Made by a program: the position numbers and the translations under genes. Source: Ensifer sp. BR816 (GTDB taxonomy: Bacteria; Pseudomonadota; Alphaproteobacteria; Rhizobiales; Rhizobiaceae). Taken from it: a DNA stretch of 64,000 nucleotides. The notes under the pieces were generated by a model. It searched no databases and was not told the DNA's origin. It saw nothing but the letters and a program-made list of their open reading frames with translations. The stretch covers positions 4,772,799-4,836,798 of the forward strand of contig NZ_KB905370.1 in assembly GCF_000378985.1 (NCBI RefSeq), in the 5' to 3' direction. Below, piece after piece: positions 51,944-63,136 of this stretch (positions are counted from its first letter, which is position 1; each line of letters begins with the position of its first letter).

Positions 51944-52135
51944 ATGCCACAGATCATCCTGCTCTTGATCGTCGCCCTCATCGCCTGGATCGGCTACCGC
52001 AAGTTCATCGCCGATGCCCAAAAGGTGACGCGCCACCAGGAACGGGTGCGCCGGGAACGCGAGACCGGGGCCAACGGGACGCTGGTCAAGGATCCAAAAA
52101 CCGGGGAATACCGCCTGAAGCGCGAGGACGAATGA
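51944..52135 (+). CDS. Small single-pass membrane protein of unknown function
   Basis: A 63-residue protein with one membrane segment at its N-terminus (MPQIILLLIVALIAWIGY) followed by a basic, charged cytoplasmic tail (KVTRHQERVRRERETG) that ends in DPKTGEYRLKRED. It is preceded by GGAGGAGAAACC, a strong ribosome binding site. It lies between the S49 peptidase gene and glyQ. I recall similar short proteins in rhizobia but no function. Confidence 0.75.
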   Translation: MPQIILLLIVALIAWIGYRKFIADAQKVTRHQERVRRERETGANGTLVKDPKTGEYRLKREDE

Positions 52136-52243
52136 CGTCCGCCGGTCCGGCGTTCGATGGGCGGATCGGGCCAAGGCGCTTGACCCTTGCCCTGCGGCAT
52201 GGCACCTGTCCCGCCAAGACTTAGAAGAATTCGGACGTGATCC

Positions 52244-53206
52244 ATGACCACCGCTTCCCTGCCGGACCATATGAACCCGAAGCGTTCCTTCCAGGCCCTG
52301 ATCCTGACGCTGCACAATTACTGGGCCGACAAGGGCTGCGCCGTGCTTCAGCCCTATGACATGGAAGTGGGCGCCGGGACGTTCCATCCGGCAACGACGT
52401 TGCGTGCACTCGGGCCGAAGCCGTGGCGTGCCGCCTATGTCCAGCCGTCGCGCCGCCCGACCGACGGCCGCTACGGCGAGAACCCGAACCGGCTCCAGCA
52501 TTATTACCAGTACCAGGTGCTCCTGAAGCCGAACCCGTCCAACCTGCAGGAACTCTACCTCGGCTCGCTGGAGGCGATCGGCCTCGATCCGCTGCTGCAC
52601 GATATCCGCTTCGTCGAGGATGATTGGGAAAGCCCGACACTCGGCGCCTGGGGGCTTGGCTGGGAATGCTGGTGCGATGGCATGGAAGTCTCGCAGTTCA
52701 CCTATTTCCAGCAGGTCTGCGGCATCGAGTGCTCGCCGGTTTCGGGCGAGTTGACCTATGGTCTCGAACGCCTGGCGATGTATGTCCAGGGCGTCGACAA
52801 CGTCTACGACCTGAACTTCAACGGTCGCGAGGGGGCGGAGAAGATCAGCTATGGCGACGTGTTCCTGCAGGCCGAGCAGGAATATTCGCGGCACAATTTC
52901 GAATATGCCAACACGGCCATGTTGCACCAGCACTTCATCGACGCCGAGAGGGAGTGCATTGCGCTGCTCGCCGCCGGCGCGCCGGGCGACGCCAGCACCA
53001 ACCGCCTGCACAAATGCGTCCTTCCCGCCTATGACCAGTGCATCAAGGCGAGCCATGTCTTCAATCTTCTGGATGCTCGCGGCGTCATCTCCGTGACCGA
53101 AAGGCAGAGCTATATCCTGCGGGTGCGGACGTTGGCCAAGGCCTGTGGCGAAGCCTTCCTGCTGACCGAAGCGGGTGGTGTAAACGCGACGCGGGACGCG
53201 GCCTGA
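52244..53206 (+). CDS. glyQ: Glycyl-tRNA synthetase alpha subunit
   Basis: Catalytic subunit of the bacterial alpha2beta2 glycyl-tRNA synthetase. The 320-residue class II protein has [20 protein letters not shown], the [11 protein letters not shown] segment and [19 protein letters not shown], all standard for GlyQ. Its TGA lies in a 14-base palindrome shared with the stop of the convergent small gene. The beta subunit gene is 3.2 kb downstream, beyond lemA and the DUF2207 gene, instead of adjacent. Confidence 0.97.
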   Translation: MTTASLPDHMNPKRSFQALILTLHNYWADKGCAVLQPYDMEVGAGTFHPATTLRALGPKPWRAAYVQPSRRPTDGRYGENPNRLQHYYQYQVLLKPNPSNLQELYLGSLEAIGLDPLLHDIRFVEDDWESPTLGAWGLGWECWCDGMEVSQFTYFQQVCGIECSPVSGELTYGLERLAMYVQGVDNVYDLNFNGREGAEKISYGDVFLQAEQEYSRHNFEYANTAMLHQHFIDAERECIALLAAGAPGDASTNRLHKCVLPAYDQCIKASHVFNLLDARGVISVTERQSYILRVRTLAKACGEAFLLTEAGGVNATRDAA

Positions 53207-53482
53207 TCAGGCCAATCTGATCTTGCGACCACACGGCATGGTGGCGTGCCGGCTGGTTCGCGCCTGCGTGCTGGAAGAGCGGTCGCCGCGTTGCGTGCAA
53301 AAGAATTCGCTGCCGTCGAGCCGCCACATCGGTTCCAGAGAGGGGCCATTCGACAGCTCCCCGGCGAAGATCTGCAAGGCGCGGCGAACGCCGGTTGGCC
53401 TCTCGACCGGTGCTGCGCTCGCATGGGCAGTGAAGAGGGCCGTAAAGGCGACGACGTTGATGAGGTTGGCGAGCGAAGTCAT
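53207..53482 (-). CDS. Small secreted protein of unknown function
   Basis: A 91-residue protein with a signal peptide (MTSLANLINVVAFTALFTAHASA, shown in two parts: MTSLANLINVVA and FTALFTAHASA) and a short basic mature part that contains two Cys (EFFCTQ and MPCGRK) and RRALQIFAGELSNGPS. Codons are strongly GC3-biased, which supports a real gene, but the ribosome binding site is weak. It is convergent with glyQ with no spacer between stop codons. Confidence 0.5.
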   Translation of the reverse strand: MTSLANLINVVAFTALFTAHASAAPVERPTGVRRALQIFAGELSNGPSLEPMWRLDGSEFFCTQRGDRSSSTQARTSRHATMPCGRKIRLA

Positions 53483-53766
53483 GGTCTTGTCTGCGTGTTG
53501 CGGTTGTTCTGATGGTTTGAGTATCCGCCACAAGCGCCCGTCGCGCCGTTCCCGGCGGAACAGCTCGGCGGGTCGCATGAGAACTGCTGCAAGCCATTGA
53601 TTGGGCGGGTGCGATTGGCGGGCGGCGGCCTTGCGGCGGGGCCGGCCTAACGGCGCAAATGCCCTCAAAACTGGAGCGGGGAAATCTACGCTTTTCGCCT
53701 GTAGGTCCTGTATCTCGCACGCGGAGTCGGTGCTAACCTCCCGCGGGTTTCGAAGGAGGGCATTTC

Positions 53767-54315
53767 ATGATCGGGCTGGCAATCGGGGTCGCCGTGATCC
53801 TTTACCTGGTGTTCGTCTACAACGGCCTCGTCAAGGCGCGGCAGATGGCCGAAGAGGCCTGGTCCGGCATCGACGTGCAGTTGAAGCGTCGCGCCGACCT
53901 CATTCCGAACCTGATCGAGACGGTGAAGGGCTATGCGGCACACGAGAAGTCGACGCTCGAAGAGGTCGTCGCTCTGCGCAATCGCGCCCAGGCTGTTCCC
54001 GAGGGCGACATCGCCGCGCGGGCGGCCGCGGAAGGAGCGCTTTCTCAGGCGCTTGGTCGGATCTTTGCGCTCGCCGAAGCCTATCCGGATCTGAAGGCCA
54101 ATGAGAATTTTGCCGAGCTCCAGGGCTCGCTGGAGACGATCGAAGGCGAGATCCAGATGTCACGACGTTACTACAACGGCGCTGCCCGCGATCTCAACGT
54201 CAAGGTCGAAAGTTTCCCCTCCAACTTGATCGCCGGCGCCTTCCGCTTTGCCAAGGCCAGCTATTTCGAGATCACCAACGAAGCGGATCGCGCTGTGCCG
54301 TCGGTCAAGTTCTGA
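53767..54315 (+). CDS. lemA: LemA family protein
   Basis: A 182-residue protein with an N-terminal membrane segment (MIGLAIGVAVILYLVFVYNGLV) followed by the helical LemA domain: QLKRRADLIPNLIETVKGYA, then NFAELQGSLETIE and SRRYYNGAARDLN. LemA proteins sit in the inner membrane with most of the chain outside; the function is unknown. AAGGAGGGC precedes the ATG. The DUF2207 gene follows after 24 bases, and this pairing is common in bacteria. Confidence 0.93.
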   Translation: MIGLAIGVAVILYLVFVYNGLVKARQMAEEAWSGIDVQLKRRADLIPNLIETVKGYAAHEKSTLEEVVALRNRAQAVPEGDIAARAAAEGALSQALGRIFALAEAYPDLKANENFAELQGSLETIEGEIQMSRRYYNGAARDLNVKVESFPSNLIAGAFRFAKASYFEITNEADRAVPSVKF

Positions 54316-54339
54316 GGCGGCACGGAAGAGGAAATCCTG

Positions 54340-56277
54340 ATGAGGCGGCTTCTCGCGGCGCTTGCGTTCGTGTTTTTCGTCGTTGCGGCGTCTTGGCCGG
54401 CTGCGGCGGAAGAGATCATTTCTTCCTACCATTCGGTCATCGATGTCGCCAAGGACGGAGCGCTCACGGTGACCGAAACGATCACCGCGAATGTCGAAGG
54501 CAACCAGATTCGCCGCGGCATTTATCGTGACTTTCCCTTGACCTTCCTTGATCCGAACGGCCGGCGCGTCCGGGTGGATTTCAAGCTCGTATCTGTCGAA
54601 CGCGATGGCGAGGAGGAGGAATACCGAACCGAATCGACGAGCGGCGGCATCCGCATTTATACCGGCAACGCCGATGTCTTCCTGTCCCGCGGTGAGCATA
54701 TATTTCAGATCACCTATGAGACCAGCCGCCAGATACGCTTTTTCGATGATCACGACGAGCTCTACTGGAACGTGACCGGCACCGAATGGGCCTTCCCGAT
54801 CGAGGAGGCGACCGCGACCGTCACCTTGCCGGATGGCGTCGTGGCCCAGGGGCTCGACGTCTTTACAGGCGGCTACGGCGCCACGGGCAAGGACGCGCGC
54901 GCGGTCGAAGAGGGGGGAGAGATCTTCTTTGCCACGACGCGCAGGCTTCGCCCCCAGGAGGGGCTGACTATCGCCGTCAAGCTGCCGAAGGGCAGCATCG
55001 ACCGGCCGAGCGCCTCACAGCAGAATATCTGGTGGCTGCGCGACCACCTGGCACTGGTCATCGCCGGCGCCGGTCTCGTCGTCGTGAGCCTCTACTACGG
55101 CCGCGCCTGGGTCCGCGTCGGACGTGATCCTGCCCGCGGGGTCATGGTACCGCGCTGGGATCCACCGGACGGCATCTCGCCGGCGCTCGTCAATTACATC
55201 GACAACAAAGGGTTTTCCGGAGAGGGTTGGACTGCGCTCTCGGCGGCGGTTCTCAACCTGGCGGTGAAGGGACATGTCGTCCTGGAGGACCTGAAGAACG
55301 CCATCATCATTTCGGCGACGGGCAAAGGCGGCGGCGAAAAGCTCCCTAGCGGCGAGGCGGCGCTGATGAGGGCAGTCGACACGGCCGGCGGCACGCTCAA
55401 GATCGATCGGGCGAACGGCAAGGCTGTGGCGGATACCGGGTCGACCTTCCGCAGCGCCATGGAGCGCGAGCACCGAGGCAAGTATTACCGTGCCAATACC
55501 GGCTACATCATCGGCGGCGTCGTGCTTTCGATCGCGGCCCTAGCGGCACTCTTCATCTTTGGCGACCTTGGCGAGGAGACGCTTCCCTTCATCATCGTTC
55601 CGGTTTTCTTCGCCGTTTTCGTTTCCGGTTTCGCCGTTTCGGTCGGCAAGTCGTTGCAGCGCGGCTCGAGCCTCAAGCGGCGCATCCTGTCGATCGTCGT
55701 GCTGGCCTTCATCGGCTTCGTGCTGTTTGCGGTGGTTTCGAGCATTCTGGCGGTCCTTGTCTCGTCGGCGACCGATGCGGACGACCTGCCGTTGTTTTTC
55801 GCGGTCGGCGGCATCATCCTCGCCAACGGCCTGTTCTATTACCTGATGGGCGCGCCGACGCCGCTCGGCAGCCGGATGATGGATGGCATCGACGGATTGC
55901 GGCAATATCTGACGCTTGCCGAAAAAGACCGGCTGAACATGCAAGGGGCACCGGACATGTCGCCGCGGCATTTCGAAACGCTTCTGCCCTACGCCGTAGC
56001 ACTCGGCGTCGAAAAGCCCTGGACCGAGACATTCGATCGCTGGCTTCTGGCCGCAGCCGGAGGCGCGGCAGCGGCTGCCTACCAGCCAGGCTGGTACCAT
56101 GGCGACTCCTTCGGTCCCGGATCTTTCTCCGACACGATCGGCGGCTTCGCGGGATCGATGGCCGATACGATGACCTCTTCGCTGCCGCCTCCGCCCAAGA
56201 GTTCGTCTTCCGGCTTTTCTTCAGGCGGCGGCTTTTCCGGCGGCGGTGGTGGCGGCGGCGGTGGCGGCGGCTGGTAG
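54340..56277 (+). CDS. DUF2207 membrane protein with glycine-rich C-terminus
   Basis: A 645-residue protein with a signal peptide (about 1-25, cleavage near PAAAEE). An N-terminal beta-rich DUF2207 domain (about 26-230) is followed by one membrane segment near 240, a cytoplasmic stretch, two to three more membrane segments (about 388-520), and a Ser/Gly tail of FSSGGG repeats ending in a run of Gly and GW. This is the YciQ-like layout seen beside lemA. Its role is unknown; envelope stress or export has been suggested for such pairs only by association. Confidence 0.88.
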   Translation: MRRLLAALAFVFFVVAASWPAAAEEIISSYHSVIDVAKDGALTVTETITANVEGNQIRRGIYRDFPLTFLDPNGRRVRVDFKLVSVERDGEEEEYRTESTSGGIRIYTGNADVFLSRGEHIFQITYETSRQIRFFDDHDELYWNVTGTEWAFPIEEATATVTLPDGVVAQGLDVFTGGYGATGKDARAVEEGGEIFFATTRRLRPQEGLTIAVKLPKGSIDRPSASQQNIWWLRDHLALVIAGAGLVVVSLYYGRAWVRVGRDPARGVMVPRWDPPDGISPALVNYIDNKGFSGEGWTALSAAVLNLAVKGHVVLEDLKNAIIISATGKGGGEKLPSGEAALMRAVDTAGGTLKIDRANGKAVADTGSTFRSAMEREHRGKYYRANTGYIIGGVVLSIAALAALFIFGDLGEETLPFIIVPVFFAVFVSGFAVSVGKSLQRGSSLKRRILSIVVLAFIGFVLFAVVSSILAVLVSSATDADDLPLFFAVGGIILANGLFYYLMGAPTPLGSRMMDGIDGLRQYLTLAEKDRLNMQGAPDMSPRHFETLLPYAVALGVEKPWTETFDRWLLAAAGGAAAAAYQPGWYHGDSFGPGSFSDTIGGFAGSMADTMTSSLPPPPKSSSSGFSSGGGFSGGGGGGGGGGGW

Positions 56278-56369
56278 AGAGGGCCAATTTCCTCGCCGCA
56301 CTTGATGACATTTTCACCCGGGCTTGCTAAGTCGAGGCCACCCACCGGAACAGAACAAAGTCTCGATTC

Positions 56370-58535
56370 ATGCCCGATCTTCTTATTGAACTGCGCTCAG
56401 AAGAAATTCCTGCCCGCATGCAGCGCAAGGCGGCCGGCGATCTGAAGAAGCTCGTGACGGATGCGCTCGTCGAGTCGGGTCTCACCTATGAAGGTGCGCG
56501 CGAGTATTGGACGCCCCGTCGGCTGACGCTCGACATCCGTGGCCTCAATGCCCGCTCCGCGGATCTCCGCGAAGAGCGCAAGGGACCGCGCACCGACGCC
56601 AACGAGAAGGCGATCGAAGGCTTTCTGCGTGCCGCGGGCCTCTCCTCGATCGGCGAGGCCCATGTCCACAGCGATCCGAAGAAGGGCGAATTCTACGTCG
56701 CCCACATCGTCAAGCCGGGCCGGGACGCAGAGGACATCATCGCCGAGGTGATGCCGGCGATCATTCGCGATTTTCCCTGGCCGAAGTCCATGCGCTCCGG
56801 CGTCGCCTCCGCGAGGCCAGGCAGCTTGCGCTGGGTGCGGCCCCTGCAATCGATCGTCTGCACCTTCGGTGCGGAAACCGAGGAGACGAGGGTCATCCCC
56901 TTCGAGGTCGACGGCATCGTCGCCTCAAATGTCACCTACGGCCACCGCTTCCACGCGCCGGAGCCGATCACCGTTCGCCGCTTCGCCGACTATGCCGACA
57001 AGCTCGAAAAGGCGAAGGTCGTGCTCGACGCCGAGCGCCGCAAGGAGATCATCGGCGCTGATGCGCGCAACGTCGCCTTCGCCAACGGTCTTGAATTGGT
57101 CGAGGACGAGGGCCTGCTCGAGGAAGTGGCGGGTCTCGTCGAATGGCCGCGGGTGCTGATGGGGAGCTTCGAGGAAAGCTATCTCGAAATTCCGTCCGAG
57201 ATCATCCGCCTGACGATCAAGACCAATCAGAAATGCTTCGTGACCCGGCAGCCGGGCGCAGAAACGCTGTCGAACCGGTTCATCCTCGTTTCGAATATCG
57301 AGGCCAAGGACGGCGGCAGGGAGATCGTCCACGGCAACGGCAAGGTTGTGCGCGCACGCCTCTCCGACGCGGCGCATTTCTGGAAACGCGACCAGGGCGA
57401 CCTGCCGGATCTCGAAACGCTGAAGCCGTCCGCAGAGAAATTCGGGCTCGATCTGACGAAGCCGCTCGACCAGCGCATGGCGAAGCTCGACGCGCTGAAC
57501 GTCACCTTCCATGCCAAGCTCGGCACGCAGGGCGAGCGGGTTGATCGCATCCGTTCGATCGCCTCGGCGCTTGCCGAAGTCACCGGCGCCGGTCACGGCC
57601 TGGTTGCGCGGGCCGCGGTGCTTGCCAAGGCCGATCTGCGCACCGAGGCCGTTGGGGAGTTTCCCGAGTTGCAGGGCATCATGGGCCACAAATACGCGGT
57701 ACTGCAAGGCGAGGACGCCACGGTCGCCAATGCGATCGAGGACCATTACAAGCCGCAAGGCCCCTCCGACCGCGTGCCGACCGATCCCGTGTCGGTGGCG
57801 GTTGCGCTTGCCGACAAGCTTGATACGCTCGTCGGCTTCTGGGCGATCGACGAGAAGCCGACCGGATCGAAGGATCCCTATGCGCTGCGTCGTGCCGCGC
57901 TCGGCGTCATCCGGCTCATTCTCGAGGGCAGGGCGCGCCTGCCGCTGCTGCCGTTCTTCGACGTCGCGCTCAAGACCCTCAAGGCGCAGCGGCCCGATGT
58001 GGCCGGCGATGTCGCCGCGGACCTTCTCGCCTTCTTCCACGATCGCCTGAAGGTCTACCTGCGCGATCTCGGGGCGCGCTACGACCTGATCGACGCGGTA
58101 TTGACGCCGGGGGCCGACGACCTGTTGATGATCGCGCGTCGCGTCGAGGCGCTGACGGCGTTCATCACGGACGAGGAGGGCAAGAACCTGCTCGCCGGCA
58201 CGAAGCGCGCCACGCAGATTCTCGCGGCTGAAGAGAAGAAGGGTACCGAGGTCGCCGCCAGCGTCGACGAGAAGCTTTTCCGGCTCGACGCCGAGCGGAC
58301 CCTTCACGCCTCGATCAAGCTCGCCTCCGATGATGCGCGCGAGGCGATCGTCAAGGAGGATTTCCGCTCCGCCATGGAAGCGCTCTCCAAATTGCGCCAG
58401 CCGGTCGACGTGTTCTTCAACGACGTGCTCGTCAATGACGAGGACAAGGCGATCCGCGCCAACCGCTTGGCGCTCCTGGGGCTGATCCGCTCCGCGACCG
58501 GCGAAGTTGCCGACTTCTCGAAGATCTCGGGATAA
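56370..58535 (+). CDS. glyS: Glycyl-tRNA synthetase beta subunit
   Basis: tRNA-binding and editing subunit that partners GlyQ. The 721-residue protein starts [18 protein letters not shown] and contains the HD-like and anticodon-binding regions of the family ([28 protein letters not shown]). The length is normal. The gene lies 92 bases after the DUF2207 gene and may have its own promoter. Separation from glyQ by lemA and the DUF2207 gene is worth noting. Confidence 0.97.
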   Translation: MPDLLIELRSEEIPARMQRKAAGDLKKLVTDALVESGLTYEGAREYWTPRRLTLDIRGLNARSADLREERKGPRTDANEKAIEGFLRAAGLSSIGEAHVHSDPKKGEFYVAHIVKPGRDAEDIIAEVMPAIIRDFPWPKSMRSGVASARPGSLRWVRPLQSIVCTFGAETEETRVIPFEVDGIVASNVTYGHRFHAPEPITVRRFADYADKLEKAKVVLDAERRKEIIGADARNVAFANGLELVEDEGLLEEVAGLVEWPRVLMGSFEESYLEIPSEIIRLTIKTNQKCFVTRQPGAETLSNRFILVSNIEAKDGGREIVHGNGKVVRARLSDAAHFWKRDQGDLPDLETLKPSAEKFGLDLTKPLDQRMAKLDALNVTFHAKLGTQGERVDRIRSIASALAEVTGAGHGLVARAAVLAKADLRTEAVGEFPELQGIMGHKYAVLQGEDATVANAIEDHYKPQGPSDRVPTDPVSVAVALADKLDTLVGFWAIDEKPTGSKDPYALRRAALGVIRLILEGRARLPLLPFFDVALKTLKAQRPDVAGDVAADLLAFFHDRLKVYLRDLGARYDLIDAVLTPGADDLLMIARRVEALTAFITDEEGKNLLAGTKRATQILAAEEKKGTEVAASVDEKLFRLDAERTLHASIKLASDDAREAIVKEDFRSAMEALSKLRQPVDVFFNDVLVNDEDKAIRANRLALLGLIRSATGEVADFSKISG

Positions 58536-58597
58536 AGGCCGCCCGGTGCGATCGGGTGCCCGTCGACAACCGGCGGGCTCCATCCTATCTGTGGAGA

Positions 58598-59497
58598 ATG
58601 ACGAGCGATCATCCGAGCGCAGGTGCAGGTGCCATCGAGCCTCCGGGCCTGAGGCGGCGCGGCGACTGGATCGCCGTGGCCGACGACGCGATCCCCTTCG
58701 AGCGCATTGAAGCCTTCTTCGCCGGACGCGCCTACGAACCGCATCGGCATGATACCTATGCCGTCGGCCAGACGCTTTCGGGCGTTCAAAGTTTTCGTTA
58801 TCGCGGCGCCGAGCGCACCAGCCTGCCCGGTACGACGATGGTGCTGCATCCGGACGAATTGCATGACGGCCAAGCCGGTGCCGAGGACGGATTCCGCTAC
58901 CGGATGATCTATATCGAGCCAGCCGCTGTCCAGGGAGTCCTGGGCGGCCGGCCGCTGCCCTACATCAAGGGAGGCCTTTCATCCGACCCGCGCCTCTTCG
59001 CTGCCGTCCATGCCCTGTTGCCGGCGACGGATACCCGGATCGATGTCCTGGAGTTCGAGGACGGCCTCTTCGAACTTGCCCATGCGCTCGAAGCCGCGGC
59101 CGGTGGTCCTGGCAAGGTTGGCGGGGCGCTCGACTATCGCGCGGCGGAGCGCGCGCGCCTTTATCTTCATGACCTGCCCGAAGGCACCACAACGCTGGAG
59201 AAGCTCGAGGCGATCAGCGGCCGCGACCGTTGGGGCCTCAGCCGCGACTTCCGCCGGCTGTTCGGGACGAGTCCTTATCGATATCTCGTGCAACGGCGCC
59301 TCGAGGCGGTGAAGGCCGGCCTCCGGCGAGGCGTCCCGACGGCACAAGCCGCGCTCGATGCCGGATTTGCCGATCAGGCGCATATGAGCCGTCATTTCAA
59401 GAAGGCTTTTGGCGTCTCGCCGGGCCGATGGCTGCGCATGGCGGGGCCTCTGCCGCCGATTGAATCCCGCACGATCGTTCAAGATCCGGTCGCTTGA
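58598..59497 (+). CDS. AraC-family transcriptional regulator with N-terminal cupin domain
   Basis: A 299-residue regulator. The N-terminal AraC-binding cupin (about 30-170) contains YEPHRHDTYAVG and VLHPDELHDGQAG; the C-terminal pair of helix-turn-helix motifs (about 195-290) contains SRDFRRLFGTSPYRYLVQRR and DQAHMSRHFKKAFGVSPGRW. The start at 58598 has GTGGAG upstream. The next genes encode a small cupin protein and a LysE-type exporter, which it probably controls. Confidence 0.9.
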   Translation: MTSDHPSAGAGAIEPPGLRRRGDWIAVADDAIPFERIEAFFAGRAYEPHRHDTYAVGQTLSGVQSFRYRGAERTSLPGTTMVLHPDELHDGQAGAEDGFRYRMIYIEPAAVQGVLGGRPLPYIKGGLSSDPRLFAAVHALLPATDTRIDVLEFEDGLFELAHALEAAAGGPGKVGGALDYRAAERARLYLHDLPEGTTTLEKLEAISGRDRWGLSRDFRRLFGTSPYRYLVQRRLEAVKAGLRRGVPTAQAALDAGFADQAHMSRHFKKAFGVSPGRWLRMAGPLPPIESRTIVQDPVA

Positions 59498-59538
59498 ACT
59501 GCTGTATTCCGGGCTGAAGACAGCTTGAGGAAGCAGCC

Positions 59539-59919
59539 ATGAACCCATCCAGCCGGAACTACGCCTCGATCAATTTTGCCGAGAAGCTCGGGATGTTCAC
59601 CGATCAGTGGCAGCCGCGCGTGATCGCCGAGCTCAACGACTACCAATTCAAGATCGTCCGGATCGAGGGCGATTTCATCTGGCACGATCACCCGGAAACC
59701 GATGAGGCCTTCATCGTTCTGGAGGGGACGCTTCGGATCGATTTTCGCGACGGCTCGGTCTCGATCGGTCCGGGTGAAATGTACGTCGTGCCGAAGGGCG
59801 TCGAGCACAAACCCTATGCGGAAGAGGAAGTGAAGATGCTGCTCATCGAGCCGACCGGCACGCTGAACACCGGACAGGCAGGCGGCGAACGCACCGCTGC
59901 GAATGACGTGTGGATCTGA
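59539..59919 (+). CDS. Small cupin-domain protein
   Basis: A 126-residue single-domain cupin. Metal-binding residues are visible in motif 1, HDHPETDEAFIVLEG (two His and a Glu), and motif 2, PKGVEHKPYAEEE (one His). The enzymatic activity, if any, is unknown. AGGAAGCAGCC precedes the ATG. It lies 41 bases after the AraC gene and 4 bases before the exporter gene, so all three probably form one transcript. Confidence 0.87.
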   Translation: MNPSSRNYASINFAEKLGMFTDQWQPRVIAELNDYQFKIVRIEGDFIWHDHPETDEAFIVLEGTLRIDFRDGSVSIGPGEMYVVPKGVEHKPYAEEEVKMLLIEPTGTLNTGQAGGERTAANDVWI

Positions 59920-59923
59920 TGCG

Positions 59924-60517
59924 ATGGTCAGCGAACTCGCACTTCTCGCGCTTGGGGCCTTGCCGATGATGGGCAGTCCCGGGCCGGCGACGCTGAGCCT
60001 CGCCGGCATGGGCGCCGCCCATGGCGTCGCGCGGAGCCTGCGTTATGCCGCCGGCATCAATCTCGGCACCGTTACTGTCGTTTTGCTGATAGCAACCGGC
60101 GTCACCGCCGTGTTCCTCGGCCTGCCGGGCATGAAGACGGCGGTTGCGGTTCTTGCCGCCGCCTATATGCTTTATCTGACCTGGCACATCGCCACCGCGC
60201 CGCCGGTCGCGGCGGACGAAGGGCGATCGACAGTGCCTTCGTTCCTCGGCGGGTTCGTTCTCGCGATCGCCAATCCGAAGGCCTATGCGGGGATCGGCGC
60301 CGTCTATGCCGGCAGTCTGATCGAATCAGGGCAGCAGCCTGCGGCGATTGCCAAGATTCTGGTTCTGGCCTTCGTCGCGATCGCCGTGAATACCACCTGG
60401 CTCGCCTTCGGCGCTGCCATCGCCGCCACACTGCGCGATCCAAGGAAGGCACGCATCGCCAACCTCATCTTCGCCGGTCTCCTGTTGATCTCTGTTGTCG
60501 TAGCATTCCTCAGATAG
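59924..60517 (+). CDS. LysE/RhtB-family amino acid exporter
   Basis: A 197-residue inner-membrane protein with about six membrane segments and the family start MVSELALLALGALPMMGSPGPATLSLAGMG, given in two pieces: MVSELALLALGALPMMG and SPGPATLSLAGMG. The SPGPA turn and the AIANPKAY segment are LysE-family marks. It would export an amino acid or small metabolite. It follows the cupin gene after 4 bases; the AraC regulator two genes upstream probably controls it. Confidence 0.9.
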   Translation: MVSELALLALGALPMMGSPGPATLSLAGMGAAHGVARSLRYAAGINLGTVTVVLLIATGVTAVFLGLPGMKTAVAVLAAAYMLYLTWHIATAPPVAADEGRSTVPSFLGGFVLAIANPKAYAGIGAVYAGSLIESGQQPAAIAKILVLAFVAIAVNTTWLAFGAAIAATLRDPRKARIANLIFAGLLLISVVVAFLR

Positions 60518-60562
60518 AGCCTCGCCCTTGAAGAAGCAGCGGCCGGCCGTCTATGAAGACCG

Positions 60563-61063
60563 ATGACCGCCAAGATCCTCGTCAGCGCCTGTCTCATGGG
60601 CCATGCGGTGCGCTATGATGGTGCCGCCAAACCGCTGTGCCATCCGGCGATCGACCGTTGGCGCGCGGAAGGTCGGCTCGTGACCCTCTGTCCCGAGATG
60701 TCGGCGGGCATGCCGGTTCCGCGGCCGCCGGCAGAGATCGAAATGGGCGGGACCGGTGCGAACGTCCTTTCCGGTCTGGGACGCGTCCTTGAAAAGACCG
60801 GCGGCGACGTAACCGATGCGTTTCGCCGTGGCGCCGAAAACGCTCTCGCGCTCGCACGCGCGGCGAACTGTCGCTTCGCATTGCTGATTGACGGTAGCCC
60901 GTCCTGCGGCTCCAGCTTCGTGTATGACGGGAGCTTCAACGGCGAGCGCGTCAAAGGCGAGGGGGTGACCGCCGCGCTTCTTCGCCAGAACGGCATCGAG
61001 GTTTTCTCCGACCGCGAAGTCGAGCAGCTGGTGGAGAGGCTTGCCGGCGAGGATGCCCTATAA
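60563..61063 (+). CDS. DUF523 family protein
   Basis: A 166-residue cytoplasmic protein of the widespread DUF523 family. The conserved Cys motifs are SACLMGHAVRYDG near the N-terminus, LCPEMSAGMPVPRPPAE in the middle, and DGSPSCGSSFVYDG near residue 115. Three or more conserved Cys suggest a metal or Fe-S site, which is an inference. No function is established. It lies 45 bases after the exporter gene on the same strand and is followed by a hairpin. Confidence 0.87.
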   Translation: MTAKILVSACLMGHAVRYDGAAKPLCHPAIDRWRAEGRLVTLCPEMSAGMPVPRPPAEIEMGGTGANVLSGLGRVLEKTGGDVTDAFRRGAENALALARAANCRFALLIDGSPSCGSSFVYDGSFNGERVKGEGVTAALLRQNGIEVFSDREVEQLVERLAGEDAL

Positions 61064-61070
61064 AAGATTA

Positions 61071-61093
61071 CGCCCCTGCTTCTCTCAGGGGCG
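61071..61093 (+). terminator. Hairpin after DUF523 gene
   Basis: CGCCCCTG (61071-61078), a 7-base loop and CAGGGGCG (61086-61093) form a perfect 8-bp stem 7 bases after the stop. There is no T-tract, so termination may be weak or rho-assisted. Confidence 0.5.
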
Positions 61094-61173
61094 CAACCTC
61101 TCGCCATTGCAGCGAAACGCCCGTCAGCCTTGAGTATCCGGCCGATGGGGCAGGGAACTTCATTTATATGGTG

Positions 61174-61674
61174 CTAATCTAATCTAAGTTCGAAGCCCGA
61201 CGGATCAAATTCCTGTGAACGGCTGCCGCCGTCCATCGACGCGCTCACCGGTTCGGCGCGCGCCACGATCGCGACCGCGGCGGTCTTCGCCGTCCGGTCG
61301 ACGGCCGCCACCGCGGCGATCGAGGTGGCGGCCGCGCCCGTCGGTGCCGGATCTGCCTTCATGGCCGCGGCCTTGATGACGTCCTCCGAGGCCTTGTTGA
61401 CGAAGACGACCGGCGATCCTCCGAGCCAGGCTTCGGTACGGACCGACTTCATTTCGCCATCGATTTCCTTGAGTTCGAGCTTGGCGGTACCGGGTGCCAG
61501 CTCGGGCACGACATAGGAAACCTTCTTTTTGGGCTGCAGTGGCGGGCACTGGGAGCAGGAAATCGTCGCGACGCTGGAATTGACCGCCGTTCCGGACGTC
61601 ACGTCCTCGACCGACGACGCTGTCGCTGTGCCGGCGGCAAGTGTCAAGGCGGCGGTGATCAGCAGGGAACGCAT
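61174..61674 (-). CDS. Secreted HPE1-like domain protein
   Basis: A 166-residue exported protein resembling the so-called plant virulence effector HPE1-like family of Rhizobiales. It has a signal peptide (MRSLLITAALTLAAGTATA, 19 residues), a conserved CSQCPPLQPKKKVSYVVPEL segment with a CxxC pair, and a SVRTEAWLGGSPVVFVNKAS segment; the C-terminal 60 residues are Ala-rich and variable. The name comes from family annotation and no host role is shown. Its ribosome binding site lies within a hairpin (61681-61701). Confidence 0.8.
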   Translation of the reverse strand: MRSLLITAALTLAAGTATASSVEDVTSGTAVNSSVATISCSQCPPLQPKKKVSYVVPELAPGTAKLELKEIDGEMKSVRTEAWLGGSPVVFVNKASEDVIKAAAMKADPAPTGAAATSIAAVAAVDRTAKTAAVAIVARAEPVSASMDGGSRSQEFDPSGFELRLD

Positions 61675-61680
61675 CGGTTT

Positions 61681-61701
61681 CTCCTCGAAAGTATCGAGGA
61701 G
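61681..61701 (-). promoter_or_regulatory. Hairpin that sequesters the ribosome binding site of the HPE1-like gene
   Basis: On the minus strand CTCCTCGA, a 5-base loop and TCGAGGAG form a perfect 8-bp stem. The 3' arm contains GAGGAG, the Shine-Dalgarno sequence, with 6 bases between it and the ATG. The folded RNA would hide the site from ribosomes. Confidence 0.5.
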
Positions 61702-61775
61702 GAGAATATGAGGCTTCCCTTACCTTCCCGTCAGGAGAATTGGTAAAAATTGAATGATGCCGCGATTGCGGGCGT

Positions 61776-63047
<1,272 letters not shown>

Positions 63048-63136
63048 TGCCATCCCTGCCGTCAGCGCATTGATGCGCTGCGGTTAGGACGTTGGGCGGG
63101 GCAAGGTCAAGGAAAAACCGGCCCCGCGATCAAGAT

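Noticed and set aside
52136-52243. Possible glycine riboswitch before glyQ
   Set aside because: The gap is only about 108 bases and lacks the paired conserved cores of the glycine riboswitch.
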